Source: CALMFT01 sp964563595
GTDB lineage: Bacteria; Patescibacteriota; Gracilibacteria; Absconditabacterales; Absconditicoccaceae
Reading direction: 5' to 3'
Length of the DNA: 64,000 nt
NCBI GenBank assembly: GCA_964563595.1
Contig: CAZLWR010000002.1
Span: 1 to 64,000 of the forward strand
Below, piece by piece: positions 1 through 9,603 of the stretch. Each line of letters opens with the position of its first letter. Within the stretch, counting starts at the first letter, position 1. A program made the position numbers and the translations under genes. The notes below the pieces were generated by a model. It was given only the letters and a program-made list of their open reading frames with translations. It ran no database searches and was not told where the DNA came from.

Positions 1-177
1 ATTTTCTGTAAAATATACGTATCATGCTCAAAAGAGCCTCGTATCTATAGAAAAGAAAAGAAAAAAATCAAGTATTATTTACAGATGGTAAGAAATAGTA
101 TAGATACTATACTTATAGGTAATTTTGCTACATAATATTGTCATGCCAAGCACCTGTAAGCATAGCAAATCCCACCG

Positions 178-308
178 TCATTGCGAGCCAAAGACGAAGC
201 AATCCATAAATTACATTGAGGATATCCTTTACTTCGTTCAGGATGATAGTCTGCTACTGGATTGCCACGTCGCCTAGCAATCATCTCTCAGGCTCCTCGC
301 AATGACGG
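178..308. repeat. Palindromic intergenic repeat, TCATTGCGAG type
   Basis: An imperfect palindrome. TCATTGCGAG at 178-187 is answered by CTCGCAATGA at 296-305, and GCAATCC at 199-205 by GGATTGC near 259-265. The left arm recurs at about 39469-39498 (TCATTGCGAG...GAAGCAATCCATA) after the superoxide dismutase gene, so this is a dispersed family. Its role is unknown; a non-autonomous mobile element or REP-like structure is possible. Nothing gene-like was seen in 1-177. Confidence 0.7.
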
Positions 309-327
309 CGACTACTCCATTGGGATA

Positions 328-780
328 CTACCCTATTCTCTTAGAAAACCAATCCATTGTTTGATCCAAAAGCGGTATACCAGAATCAGCATTCGCGATC
401 GTTTTCGTGATATTCTCTTCTTCTTGTTGTCTGCCTTTAGCTGCTTGAACAGTAATAACCTCAGGAGTTTGAATCGGAGTAGCACTCATTGCAGTATGCT
501 CCTGTATTTTGCCTCTAATGCTTCCTACTCTTTTCTTCAAGCTAGCTATCTCATTTCTATTCCCTTCGATCTCACGATGAGTTTGTGCCGCAGCTTTGAT
601 CTCATTGAGTTCTTGTTGAATTGATGTCAAGTCTACACCGGGTTTATCAGCACTCTGCTCTATGGTAGTTTGTAGATTTTTTATTTCAGTTAGCAGGCCC
701 TCTAACTTTTGTTGATCAGATCACTCAGTGCCCGGAATACGTTCTCCTGCAGGAGTCTGTTCATGGAGTTCTCGTATCAT
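328..780 (-). CDS. Hypothetical coiled-coil protein downstream of ftsE
   Basis: A 150-aa protein that I do not recognise. It starts MIRELHEQTPAGERIPG and is hydrophilic, with heptad-like Leu/Ile/Lys/Glu spacing over about residues 25-110 that suggests a coiled coil. There is no signal peptide or membrane segment. One in-frame TGA (Glu-TGA-Ser) near residue 23 has to be read as glycine. It ends at TAG. The start ATG lies 33 bp after the ftsE stop on the same strand, so the two genes are probably co-transcribed. An FtsX-type permease would be expected here and is absent. Copy of the 9-mer TCAGATTAT lies directly upstream at 781-789. Confidence 0.75.
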
Positions 781-812
781 TCAGATTATTTTATGTATAA
801 AAAGGAGCTTGA

Positions 813-1475
813 TTAGAGTATAACACTTTTGACTGCCTTGTGGTGCTGAGAAATATAATCAGTCAGTCTTTGATCATGAGTAATAAGCAATATCGTATGT
901 CCTTGTTCATGGAGATGAATGAGTGCATCAGCAATGGCCTGACTATTTTCCCGATCAAGATTACCTGTCGGCTCATCCGCAATGATAAACTTGGGATCAG
1001 AGGCGAGAGCTCTCGCGATACTTACTCTCTGCTTTTCCCCTCAAGACAGAAGGTTACAAACCGTTTGTTTCTTATCTGACAAGCCAAGAGTCTTAAGAAT
1101 ATGCTCGAGATACGCAATCTTTTCTACAGGATCCGTTCCATCGATCAGAAGAGGATAGGTCACGTTTTCCCGCACCGTCATGGTCTCAATAAGTTTGAAA
1201 TCCTGAAATACTACCCCAAGATTTCTTCTGTAATCCTGCACCTCATCGCTATCAAATCTAGCTATATCTTCTTTATTATAAAAAATTGTCTTGAGAGGAG
1301 GCACCAATTGGCGTAACAAGAATTTCACCAAGGTCGTCTTACCAGTTCCTGACTTTCCTATCAAAAAACAAAAGTCTCCCTTCTCCAATGTAAAATGGAA
1401 ATTATTAAAAATAAGCTGATCAGTATCCGGATATCATCGCGTAAGTCAGTTAATTTCTATTAATGGATGTGACAT
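813..1475 (-). CDS. ftsE: Cell-division type ABC ATPase FtsE
   Basis: A 220-aa ABC transporter ATPase. Walker A is GKSGTGKTT (about residue 40), the Q-loop context is GVVFQDFKLI, the signature is LSGGEKQRV, Walker B is FIIADEPTGNLD and the switch is THD. The first Gly of LSGG is encoded by TGA, one of the clearest proofs of UGA=Gly. The GVVFQDF...TVRENV wording is typical of FtsE, which with FtsX couples ATP hydrolysis at the divisome to peptidoglycan hydrolase activation on the cytoplasmic membrane. No FtsX gene is adjacent, so the partner must lie elsewhere, or this may be another FtsE-like ABC protein. Confidence 0.85.
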
Positions 1476-1578
1476 AGAATAACATGTATTATAAATGTAG
1501 TACTGCACTGTATCTTGATGAGTATAATAAATATCACGCTACAAAGAAAGTGTTTTTATTATTTTCCTGGATATATAC

Positions 1579-1607
1579 TTGACATATACTTCACTATTCT
1601 TATTAAG
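1579..1607 (+). promoter_or_regulatory. Sigma70-like promoter of the small RNA
   Basis: TTGACA at 1579-1584, then a 16-17 bp spacer and TATTAA at 1601-1606. A transcript from here would begin near 1613 and run into the terminator hairpin at 1688-1722, with no start codon or open frame between. Confidence 0.5.
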
Positions 1608-1611
1608 AGGA

Positions 1612-1722
1612 AGCTTATCTTTTCCAAAAGATAAACGAGAAACACAGTGACTAACAAGACTCTAGCCGCGGTCGAAGTAGTCACGGAGCCCACTGCCGTT
1701 TACGGTAAGCTGGGCGTTTTTT
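1612..1722 (+). ncRNA. Candidate structured small RNA (about 110 nt)
   Basis: A free-standing transcription unit without an ORF. It holds three hairpins: TTATCTTTT/AAAAGATAA (about 1615-1634), GUGACUA/UAGUCAC (about 1647-1684) and a final GCCCA...UGGGC stem with an inner CCGU/ACGG helix (1688-1715), followed by a T-run. A TTGACA box sits upstream. I cannot match it to 6S RNA, SRP RNA, RNase P or tmRNA by their conserved motifs, so the identity is open; a 6S-like or lineage-specific regulatory RNA is possible. Confidence 0.55.
1688..1722 (+). terminator. Rho-independent terminator of the small RNA
   Basis: Stem GCCCA/TGGGC with an inner CCGT/ACGG helix (1688-1715), then GTTTTTT. Confidence 0.7.
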
Positions 1723-1740
1723 GTAAAAAAAACTTCTAAT

Positions 1741-2045
1741 ATAATCCCGAGTAAAGTAAATAACGTCAACACTGTATCAAACGCATTGTGTGAATCCGTG
1801 AGTAAGACATTGGTAGCAATGGAGAACATTAGTTGACGAGGCGGGACCTATCCCGATACATCGGGATGGGGACGAGTCAACTTCGTAATCAAAACATTGA
1901 TGGGGTCGCAAAACATAACACTGCGTTTGATGGGCGTTTTTGGTTACTTTTTTCACGAGCAAAAAAAGTAACACAACGACATGCATGACAAAAGGATATA
2001 GCATAAAAGAAGGACGTACAAAGTACGTCCCCACAATTATGATAT
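1741..2045. repeat. Non-coding dispersed element with strong hairpins
   Basis: A stretch of about 300 bp without a credible gene. It contains an ATCCCGAT/ATCGGGAT hairpin (about 1852-1868), a long GTTACTTTTTT/AAAAAAGTAAC hairpin (1943-1973) and a GGACGTAC/GTACGTCC pair near 2012-2030. The organisation (long hairpin with poly-A/T arms, then a GGGGCGGGAC-type segment) resembles 39505-39715 in reverse orientation, so both may be diverged copies of one mobile or REP-like element. The minus-strand reading frame here has no protein-like composition. Confidence 0.45.
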
Positions 2046-2060
2046 GATATCTTAAACACA

Positions 2061-2726
2061 CTAACGCTTTACTCTGACTCTAGACTTAACAGGCAGATCA
2101 TACATATTCCATTCACTAGCAAGAGCCTTACAACACAAACCTGCTAGTATGGCACCAATAAGCTGTCCCACCAAATGTTGCCAAGCAGTATCAAAGGTAA
2201 ACAAACCATTAAAATAAGACCCGATAACTACCGCAGGATTAAATGCTCCACCACTGTAAGTACCTACCACATAGCCTCCTACCAATACAGTAAAACCTAT
2301 TGCAAGACCATAAAAGCTATTATTCGAATTACTTTCTGCAGCCGCAACGTGATGAACTACGTATACCAAGGCAAAGGTAAAGAGTAATTCTGCTACGATC
2401 ACTTTTACTGCACTTGGATCAAGACTCAGAGGAGTAAGATAACCACTCAAAAATCGACTTACCAACCGTCCTCAGATTATTGCTCCTACAAGCTGACTAA
2501 TCCAATAAGGAAGTACTTGAGACCAAGAAAACTTACCACTGGTTGCCAATCCAAGTGTAACGGCAGGGTTATAGTGACCACCACTAATATAAGCACCAGC
2601 GTACACCAATACCATCAATGCTGCTCCGATAACCAATGGAGCCAAGCTACCAGAAAACCTAACAGCCAAACCAATGCACAACACAAAAAAGAAAGTACCG
2701 ATTGCCTCTACAACATACTTTTTCAT
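2061..2726 (-). CDS. Aquaporin / MIP-family channel
   Basis: A 221-aa integral membrane protein with the two Asn-Pro-Ala half-helices of the MIP family: HYNPAVT near residue 53 and AFNPAVV near residue 173. About six hydrophobic segments lie around them. It mediates passive flux of water or small neutral solutes such as glycerol across the cytoplasmic membrane; the selectivity cannot be decided here. One in-frame TGA (Ile-Ile-TGA-Gly, at 2472-2474) is read as glycine, and one 9-mer TCAGATTAT copy lies inside the gene at that point. The length is slightly short but complete for the family. It ends at TAG. Confidence 0.9.
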
Positions 2727-2813
2727 GAAAAAACAAAAATAGTAAATAAAGATATGCTAGGACATGTGACTGTTTTGATAGAAATTACAAGCCATTTTGG
2801 CTCCATAGGCTTA

Positions 2814-3530
2814 TTATCGTAGTAATAATCATCAAAATTTAATCATTACTATTGCTGATATCATAAATCATCAAATCATATATGGTAAAAATGGAAGATA
2901 ATCAGATCATTTCCTATAAAAACAATAATACCCTATAATTCATAATACACTAGAAACAAACAATTCAATCAATAAAAACCATATAAGTCGAGTATAGGAA
3001 GCTTCACTTGACAGCAATGGAGCGAGAGATCATAAGACTGCTCCCATCAACACATCACCAAATCAAAAGCCCTCCTTTCGTTTTCCTGACTTAATTTTGT
3101 TTATCACGAGCCCCAGTATCCGGATCAACAGTCGTCCCAGCAATCGAATACCTCCTCATAGCAAAACAAATCAGCTAGTTAAAACTCCCAAAGACAATGA
3201 ATTTCCAGTCCCATACAGAATATGAGTACATAGTGCAGTTACAAAAACAACAAGTCGACTATATGTCTTTAGATCAAGTTCTTCATAAAAAATATCATAT
3301 AAACTGATGATCACAAAACATGTCATAATACATCACACAAATACCTGAGTCAAAATCGGTAGCATAAGCATATGCAATCCCACCACTGCAAACAAAACCC
3401 CTACTACTAGTTCACTGATGATATAGCTAGAAGACAGTACATGATTACAATGTCTACACCTGCCCTTCTGTGCGATCCAAGAAACAAGCGGTATGAGTTC
3501 ATACCACTTCAATGTCGCATGACAATGTTC
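2814..3530 (-). CDS. pilD: Type 4 prepilin peptidase (5' end lost in gap)
   Basis: A prepilin peptidase/N-methyltransferase, 239 codons present; the N-terminus lies in the N-gap. Visible in order: WYELIPLVSW, the zinc-type RCRHC cysteines, ELVVGVLF, several membrane helices and the catalytic aspartate motif GFGFGDV (one of its Gly is TGA). At least ten in-frame TGA codons are needed, all at plausible glycines. It would cleave and methylate class III signal peptides of type IV pilins at the membrane, supporting pili, adhesion and DNA uptake. The gene upstream is a nucleotidyltransferase, so the two may share a transcript. Confidence 0.88.
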
Positions 3531-3630
3531 NNNNNNNNNNNNNNNNNNNNNNNNNNNNNNNNNNNNNNNNNNNNNNNNNNNNNNNNNNNNNNNNNNNNNN
3601 NNNNNNNNNNNNNNNNNNNNNNNNNNNNNN
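3531..3630. other. Assembly gap of 100 N
   Basis: Scaffold gap of arbitrary length. It hides the 3' end of the nucleotidyltransferase gene and the 5' end of the prepilin peptidase gene. The flanks do not overlap each other. Confidence 0.99.
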
Positions 3631-4436
3631 AACATACCTTCATTCACAACAATACCCCATCATTTCTTGCCAAGCCTTTTTTGCTTAAAATACAAGTAAG
3701 GTTTCCATATACGAGAGACGCATCGAGTTAACAACTGCCCCAATATTCATCAAAAGATAAATTCAATACTATCTTTAAACTTCGTGTTGCCGGTAACGAG
3801 ACTATTGCCCAGACGTATTAGTTGTTTCAAGGGATGATTAGGAAAATAACTCTTTATCCATTTATTGGATTTTCGAACCATGTCTTGATCTTTTTGATAG
3901 GTACTATACAAGGGCACCAAGTGAACCAACCGAAATAGCAAATAAATGTCTAAGGGCTGTAGCATAATAGCATAAAGATTTGCATATTTCTCTTCAACAT
4001 AAAATGACAAACAAAATCTCCTGGTGGCACGGCGTCTATACCTAGAGATTCCCAATAAGCCCAGCATACATCGACTCCAAAACCTAGCCAATCGCAATTT
4101 ACCAGCGGGCACTATAATAAACAAGTCAATATCCGACTTCTCATGCAAGGCATTAAAGCTAATGCTATTTGCTAAATAAATGACTTTCACAAAAGGTAAT
4201 GATCTCCGCAACCAGGATAATCATTCTATATACAGCATATAATCTGAAAGCAGTTCGCTTTTTTCACCTTCTCGAGAATACAAAGCACATAGCTCCGGTT
4301 CATAATGAAACGTTTCATCAATTACACTATCGGTATCCGCCTGGGACCATTGCAAGTAATCTAAAACTTCCTGATTTGGTAAAGGATAGTTCATGCACTC
4401 ATAAAACAAGGCGGTCTGATTATCTATTGTTCCCAT
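3631..4436 (-). CDS. Nucleotidyltransferase-family protein (3' end in gap)
   Basis: About 268 residues are present. A nucleotidyltransferase core is visible: an AxSIS-like Ser region (ANSISFNAL) followed by KSDIDLFIIV, whose D-x-D pair binds the metal. Hydrophobic and basic segments follow. The frame runs straight through three TGA codons to VVNEGM at the gap; related proteins end soon after with an LKFHENDRR-type tail, so little is missing. The substrate is unknown. ATG at 4436 was chosen because the in-frame TTG one codon earlier has no advantage. It precedes pilD on the same strand. Confidence 0.72.
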
Positions 4437-4469
4437 CAAAGTAAGGTAAAAAATAACTGTTGAATTTCC

Positions 4470-4491
4470 GTCTATAATAAGTTGTATAGAC
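4470..4491. promoter_or_regulatory. Inverted repeat between divergent genes
   Basis: GTCTATA at 4470-4476 and TATAGAC at 4485-4491 form a perfect 7+7 inverted repeat with an 8-bp spacer. It lies between the divergent starts at 4436 (minus) and 4576 (plus). It could be an operator or a small hairpin. Confidence 0.35.
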
Positions 4492-4575
4492 TTATTAACT
4501 TATAGTGCCCCATAGACATCCTTCACGCAAGAAGCAATTTTGGTGATTTTGCACTTTTAGCTCTTTTGGTTGTAT

Positions 4576-5355
4576 ATGTTACCCTATCTCCTTTTTTGAT
4601 CCGTCAAGGTCAGTATGCTAGGCATCGGCATCGTTGTGTCCTTGATTACATTTCTCTATAGTGCTTATCGCTATTGTATGGCGAACCAGTTAGACTTCAA
4701 ACAATTGTTTTTTTCCTTGCCCTATATGTTTCTCATTGTCTACCTTCTGGGCAAGTACAGCGAGTATTATTTGGTGACCAAGGATTTCTTGCCACTGAGT
4801 CCCACAGTCTGGTGATATATTGCATCTCCCAATGGTATTGGGTTTCACTATAGCGGAATCATCATCGGAGCTATCATTGCCTTGTTAGTATTTTTCTTTA
4901 ACAAAAATAAAAATGATATAAAAAAAATAATTGACATGTTATTTTTCTCCACTATGTGGATGGTTATGGTGCTGGGTGTATTTCTCATATTGAGTGATGA
5001 AGTCATAGGGCAACCAAATGATGGAGGGCGATTTGCCATAAGATCACTCATAGCAGATAGCAAGATACAACAATATGGACAGGTATATCCTTATGGTATC
5101 ATCGTTTCACTCATAGCCTTTGTAAGCTATGTCGCCACAAAAATACGAGTACGATTTACATCGCGTACTGGCTCAGGATATTTAGGATATGCATTATTTT
5201 TTATTTTACTCTCTTTTTCATTCTCCTATCAACTCTATCCAAAGTATCTCGTGTCGGACTTCCTGGGCATCAATCGAGATATCAAACACTATATCAATAT
5301 AATCTTGATTATAGTATGCTCTCTGGAATACTACAAACTCACCAGCAACAAGTAA
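4576..5355 (+). CDS. Polytopic membrane protein, possibly Lgt-like
   Basis: A 259-aa protein with about seven hydrophobic segments (for example LGIGIVVSLITFLYSAY, LPYMFLIVYLLGKY, GIIIGAIIALLVFF). The general layout and the YRYCMANQLD stretch after the second helix are reminiscent of prolipoprotein diacylglyceryl transferase (Lgt), but the Lgt signature is not clear to me, so no symbol is given. Glycines are encoded by TGA near the N-terminus (LLF-TGA-S) and at TVW-TGA-YI. The start ATG at 4576 follows an in-frame TAG at 4558. If it is Lgt-like, it would act on the lipoboxes seen at 5465, 48282 and 59108. Confidence 0.6.
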
Positions 5356-5413
5356 GAGCACTACACAGTAACATAAACTCAGTATTCACCTGGAATTTCA
5401 TATAAAATATAAT

Positions 5414-5441
5414 AAAAAAAATCCCATCAATGGGATTTTTT
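5414..5441. terminator. Bidirectional terminator
   Basis: A-run, ATCCCAT, CA loop, ATGGGAT, T-run (stem 5421-5427/5430-5436). It separates the convergent genes ending at 5355 and 5465 and could serve both strands. Confidence 0.85.
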
Positions 5442-5464
5442 AACATTACTCTTGAAAAGAGAAA

Positions 5465-5677
5465 TTAGTTTGTAACCGTACCAGTAGTTTCCATAGTTGT
5501 AGTGTCAGTTGTTGTAGTAGTAGTCGTAACGTCAGTTGTAGTAGTAGTTTCTTCTACCATAGCACCAGTAGTAACTTCACCAGTCATACCTTCATCAGTA
5601 GTAACTTCCATAGCTGGTTTTTTAGTACAACCTGCCAACAATACAGCACAACCCAAAACTAATAATAATTTTTTCAT
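5465..5677 (-). CDS. Small Thr/Glu-rich lipoprotein
   Basis: A 70-aa precursor. MKKLLLVLGCAVLLAGC is a signal peptide with lipobox LAGC, so the mature protein of about 54 residues would be lipidated on its cysteine at the outer face of the membrane. The remainder is low complexity: blocks of Thr with Val, Met, Glu and Asp, with no predicted fold. It may be a spacer or surface mucin-like peptide, and the Thr blocks are candidate glycosylation sites. No TGA-encoded glycine occurs. It ends at TAG. Confidence 0.75.
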   Translation of the reverse strand: MKKLLLVLGCAVLLAGCTKKPAMEVTTDEGMTGEVTTGAMVEETTTTTDVTTTTTTTDTTTMETTGTVTN

Positions 5678-5753
5678 TTAATGGAGTGAATAATTATATA
5701 AATCATATAGTTTCCAGCAATAATCATTTACTGTCAAGTATCAAGTTTATTTT

Positions 5754-7007
5754 TTATATTATGCCATGTAGCTTCATAAAGTCAATGTAAGCATCCTGAT
5801 TTGTAGGATATCTATAGGCAAGATAATCAGACAAAAGCACTTTCCGATCCATAAAAGAATTACGAAAATCGTGCACTGAGGAGAGCACAAAAGGATCATG
5901 AGTGCGGTCCACATACTTTTTAACTGTATAAGAGCGAATTCTCTCGATAAGTTGCACTGAGCATATTTGTTGATTTCCTAAGGAATTAGTAGTTTGTATT
6001 GTGAGATCTATGTCTGACACAGGAAGACTAACAGCGTGTACCTCTTGTATATATTTGCCGGTAATGCGCTGAACACTAGCCTTCATAATTTCCGACAAGC
6101 TATCTTCTAAGCGAATCAAGTCAATTTCCTCACCTTCTTGAGAGTTGTATTGCATGGTTAGCTTAGGATTGATATGAATCATATATGCATCAAATCCTTT
6201 TATCGGATCACCTACCATATAATATTTACATTCATTTTGTTCAGTGCCACTAGTATGCCAAAAAGACCCGCAGCATATATAGTTCTCATAGCTAAAGGGC
6301 TCATGAATATGTCAGCTTATAATAGATAAAGCCGGCATGGTACAAAACTCAGGACATACCGCACCATCTTCAAAGCCAAATCTTGCTTGCACTCCAGGAA
6401 ATTGAATATGGGCAGTATAATAGTGATGGTAAACGATGATCTGCTTATAAGTCTGTTTATTGGTTTCGTAATAAGTAAGCAGAATAGTATTAAGCAAGGC
6501 GGATAACTTATCACCGGCCTTAGCTGACACTTCCAATCCAGCTATTGTTTCCAATATATCACGACAAGAGCTCGTGGCCAATGCTCCAGGATTATAATGC
6601 TGACCAGCTCATGGGGCAATAAGATGATCGTTGTAAGGTACAACGATATGTAAAGCATCGTCTTGCTCCCAATGATAAGGCTGTGTTATGAACTGTAGCC
6701 TTCAAGGTGAATTGAGACTCAAGTCCGAAAGGATATCAAATGCCTTCCTACCCTCTTCAAAGACAAAATGTCAGCCTATCCAATCATGATTACCAGACAT
6801 AACTTTCACATTTCTTCCTTCACGGTAGAGCTTTACAAAAAGATCAAATAATCTGAGCAAATAGGTACGATCATAGCTAAACATATATACATAGTCGCCC
6901 AAAAAAAGTACTTCTTGATCTGAATGTTTTTGAAAAATATCCTCTAGCATTGCTAGTATCTTATCTCCATGTTTTGCTGAAATATGAATATCGGGCACAA
7001 GTATCAT
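5754..7007 (-). CDS. Calcineurin-like metallophosphoesterase
   Basis: A 417-aa cytoplasmic protein. The metallophosphoesterase motifs appear in order: D-x-H (PDIHIS, residues 5-10), GD (FLGDYVYM), GNHD (SGNHDW), a histidine cluster VYHHYY and GHIH (SGHIHE). These bind the two-metal centre that hydrolyses phosphoesters; whether the substrate is a nucleotide, protein or nucleic acid cannot be told. The gene needs several TGA=Gly codons, including those in DWIGGHF and IISGHIH. The C-terminal 150 residues have no recognised domain. The start lies 7 bp after the preceding gene's stop, in the secE-nusG-yraN cluster. Confidence 0.82.
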
Positions 7008-7013
7008 CGCATA

Positions 7014-8051
7014 CTAGTAATTTTTCCCGGCTAATAATCCATAAATATCCACGGGATTTCCTTTATCTATCGGCACAAACGCTCCAGCATCGTATCGGTT
7101 TCACTTGAGATCAAAGACGACTCCGGTCAATAAGCTATTCACTGTCATATCCCGTCCATCAGGGTACATATCATATACTATCTTTCGAGATTGTTCCAAA
7201 TCACCGTCCTTTTCAAAGTCCAACCAAATAGTATGGCGAACGTTTTCTACTTCATGCTTGATGCTGATCACTTCGCGTACCAAACCGCGGCCATCCCGCA
7301 GAAGTTCAAGCTTGTCTTTCCCTATTTTCCCACTGATACTACTCCTACGAGATTGTAATAAATTGATGGTAACAAGAGACTGGATGGGGTCATACCACAC
7401 ATCTTGCTTTATCAGTTCTTGAAAAAATCCTAGTACAGGATCACTGCTGGAACCCTTCTTTTGTTGCTCCAAAGAAAGTAAATCAGTATCTATAATAATC
7501 TGACAAGCATTTTTATTTTTACATAATAACGAATCCATATAGATAGCTCATGATAACATTTGAAACAAACGTCCAGGATGTATCATATAATGCAATCGAT
7601 CACGAGAGATCAATCATTGTAGGTAGACAAATTGACCATCCGTATCAGAAAGGGAGCCAAGGAATTGCTTTAAAAATGATTGCGGAGTTGCTCCAGATGT
7701 TAATAAACTATAAGAACGAACAAAGTTTTTATCAGCCTCCTTTAGCCAATCGAGATTAAGTTCGTATGCTCAGAATCCTCCTTTGTAATGCAACAGCGTC
7801 TGCTGATCACTTCGACCGAATCATAAATTCCCACTTATCGAGATTGCCTGGGCACGGTCATCCAATCCTAGATTTCACTTTACTATGCCCTCATACCGAC
7901 GTCCACTACGCATAGGAGAACGAAAAATAGCCTGAGACAAAAACGTACGTCGCGATGATTCTGGATCTGGAGCGGGATCTTGACCCAATCGCAATCCAAA
8001 ACAAAGTATACCAATGACAAAGACGATTAATGAAAAGTATTTAGCCTTCAT
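7014..8051 (-). CDS. Membrane-anchored or secreted protein of unknown function
   Basis: A 345-aa protein, not recognised. It starts MKAKYFSLIVFVIGILCFGL, an uncleaved signal anchor or signal peptide, so the remainder is probably extracytoplasmic. The body is mixed alpha/beta without cysteine clusters. The C-terminal part contains RYDAGAFVPIDKG and GLLAGKNY. In the standard code it looks like several fragments; with TGA=Gly it is continuous through six in-frame TGAs, which is why an apparent opposite-strand frame at 7550-7759 is rejected. The start overlaps the yraN stop by 11 bp, implying translational coupling. Confidence 0.75.
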
Positions 8052-8379
8052 AATAGTAAGTATGATAAATACGATTGTTTTTGGTGCAAACTACCACAAG
8101 CTGCTGTTCTAAGCCACTTTGACCATGCTCCGCCAAAAAGTGTGCTATAGTTTTTTCTAAGGTCTGTAGCTTTTTCGAACTAATATAATCTGACAAATCA
8201 TCGGTTCCCTCTACTTCTTTTACCTCCACAAAAAGCCAGGTCTGAGCATTCCTCATAATAAGATCAATCTCACCTCACCTAATCGTGTAATTTTTTGCAA
8301 TCAACAAAAAACCCTGGTGACTGAAGTGCTCAGCAACAAGGCTTTCGGAACGATATCATTTTTGTTTCTTAGTGAGCAT
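8041..8379 (-). CDS. yraN: YraN-family endonuclease-like protein
   Basis: A 112-aa UPF0102/YraN protein. Motifs: GYRSESLVAEHF at the N-terminus, then NYTIRGGEIDLIM and LFVEVKEVE. These give the restriction-endonuclease-like E...GEIDLI...VEVK core. Family members are linked to DNA repair or recombination, and to processing DNA in competent bacteria. Two glycines are TGA (KQK-TGA-Y and R-TGA-GE). It lies between nusG and an anchored protein, overlapping the latter by 11 bp. Confidence 0.85.
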
Positions 8380-8466
8380 AGAGTGTATAAAATTCTCAAA
8401 TTTATAATATAAATGAGTAATTATACTTAAACCACTAATTTTCAAAGAAAAAACGAAGAAAAATTA

Positions 8467-9042
8467 TTATGCTAATTCCACTTTATCAAAACTCAAACTT
8501 ACTGGAGTTGTTCTTCCCATAAATTCTACCATAACAGTGATATTGCCTCTGAGATCATCTACTTCAGCAACCCTACCTTTCATATTCTTGAAATTTGTCT
8601 CTCTGATGATAACAACATCATCTACTTTGAAAGAATTTCTTGTCGTAAGTTTTTCATTTTTTTCTCTTACCTCCGCCACAATCTTTTCATATTGCTCATC
8701 TTCAATAGGAATAGGTCTTGTTTCCGCTCAGATGATCAATCTTACTCCAGGCGTATTTCTTACTATATACCAAATCTTGTCGTTCATTTTCATTCTCACA
8801 AACAAGTAGCCCGGATAGAGCTTTTTTGGTTTGATTGTTTTTTTTCCTTTTCTCGTCACAATTTCGTTTACAATAGGCACAAAAAATGCTGTTACATCAT
8901 TTTCGAGACCGATTTTCTTCACTCTTTCATTCATATTAGCGACGACCATTTCTTCTTGGTTTGCATTGACAGACAATACATACCATCTCAGGTTATCATC
9001 TTTTATTTGTTTGTTCAAATCAATTTCCTGAATTTTTGGCAT
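8467..9042 (-). CDS. nusG: Transcription antitermination factor NusG
   Basis: A 191-aa protein. The NGN domain starts at RWYVLSVNANQEE and includes YPGYLFVRM and TPGVRLIIG (last Gly is TGA). The C-terminal KOW domain is FKVDDVVIIRETNFKNMKG...AEVDDL. NusG binds RNA polymerase and couples it to Rho or the ribosome. Its start codon overlaps the secE stop in a TAATG junction, the usual secE-nusG arrangement. Invariant residues and length are normal. Trp here is TGG. Confidence 0.96.
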
Positions 9043-9227
9043 TAACCCCTAAACATCTGATAAATAGTACTATACAATTGACTGATAACAGTATCTGTTA
9101 TAATGAAATATACTCAAGCCACAATGATGGCCACGAACACCAATCCTGTCATCTGTATATATTCCTCTCTAGTCGGAAACTTCAGCTTCTGGACGGTTTC
9201 CAAACTATCATAAAAAAAATTAAACAT
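9042..9227 (-). CDS. secE: Preprotein translocase subunit SecE
   Basis: A 61-aa single-span SecE. A KLKFPTREEYIQMTG amphipathic segment is followed by one membrane helix (LVFVAIIVAGVYFII, Gly by TGA) and a short tail. It is an essential subunit of SecYEG in the cytoplasmic membrane. It is too short and too TGA-broken to appear in a standard-code scan, and was identified from the position before nusG and the conserved PTREE pattern. The stop overlaps the nusG start by one base. Confidence 0.92.
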
Positions 9228-9342
9228 GAGTGTACTATAAAAAATAAGATAATCTCAATCAGAATAATCAAATAGAGTCCTTTATCAAATGGATTTATTG
9301 GACAAAGCTAATTATTTGAATGCCAACAAATAGGCGATATAT

Positions 9343-9603
9343 TTATAATGCCATTATGGAGAGAGCGTGAAGCAATCTTGACCTCATCGTCGACACAGGA
9401 GCCCTCTCACGAGTATCTCTTACTCGTTTAGATTCTTTCTTGTCGCGAATGAGTCTGATCACTTCTCCAGTAAGACGATGAGTGATTTCTCTACAGGTAC
9501 AAGATATTCTCTTAACATCATATCAATTGCGAATGGTTGCTCACTCATTGCAAGATACAGGTCATTCTTCAGCGACTAAGACACTTCCACCAGTCAAGTT
9601 CAT
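9343..9603 (-). CDS. Small Arg/Cys-containing protein upstream of secE
   Basis: An 86-aa frame, MNLTGGSVLVAEEGPVSC..., continuous with three TGA=Gly codons and ending at TAA. It contains three cysteines (SCNEG and ISCTCRE), which could bind a metal, and a basic second half (RLIRDKKES...VRDTRERAP). I do not recognise it; rpmG usually occupies this position but the sequence is not bL33. It shares strand with secE-nusG 115 bp downstream. It may be a lineage-specific small zinc protein or, less likely, a chance frame. Confidence 0.5.

Noticed and set aside
1777..2061. Minus-strand frame of 94 aa
   Set aside because: Lies in a hairpin-rich repeat; composition and lack of any motif argue against a protein.
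7550..7759. Plus-strand frame of 69 aa
   Set aside because: It is antisense to the 345-aa anchored protein, which is continuous when TGA is glycine.
9228..9342. tRNA gene upstream of secE
   Set aside because: No acceptor stem or T-loop GTTC motif; no tRNA was found anywhere in the window.
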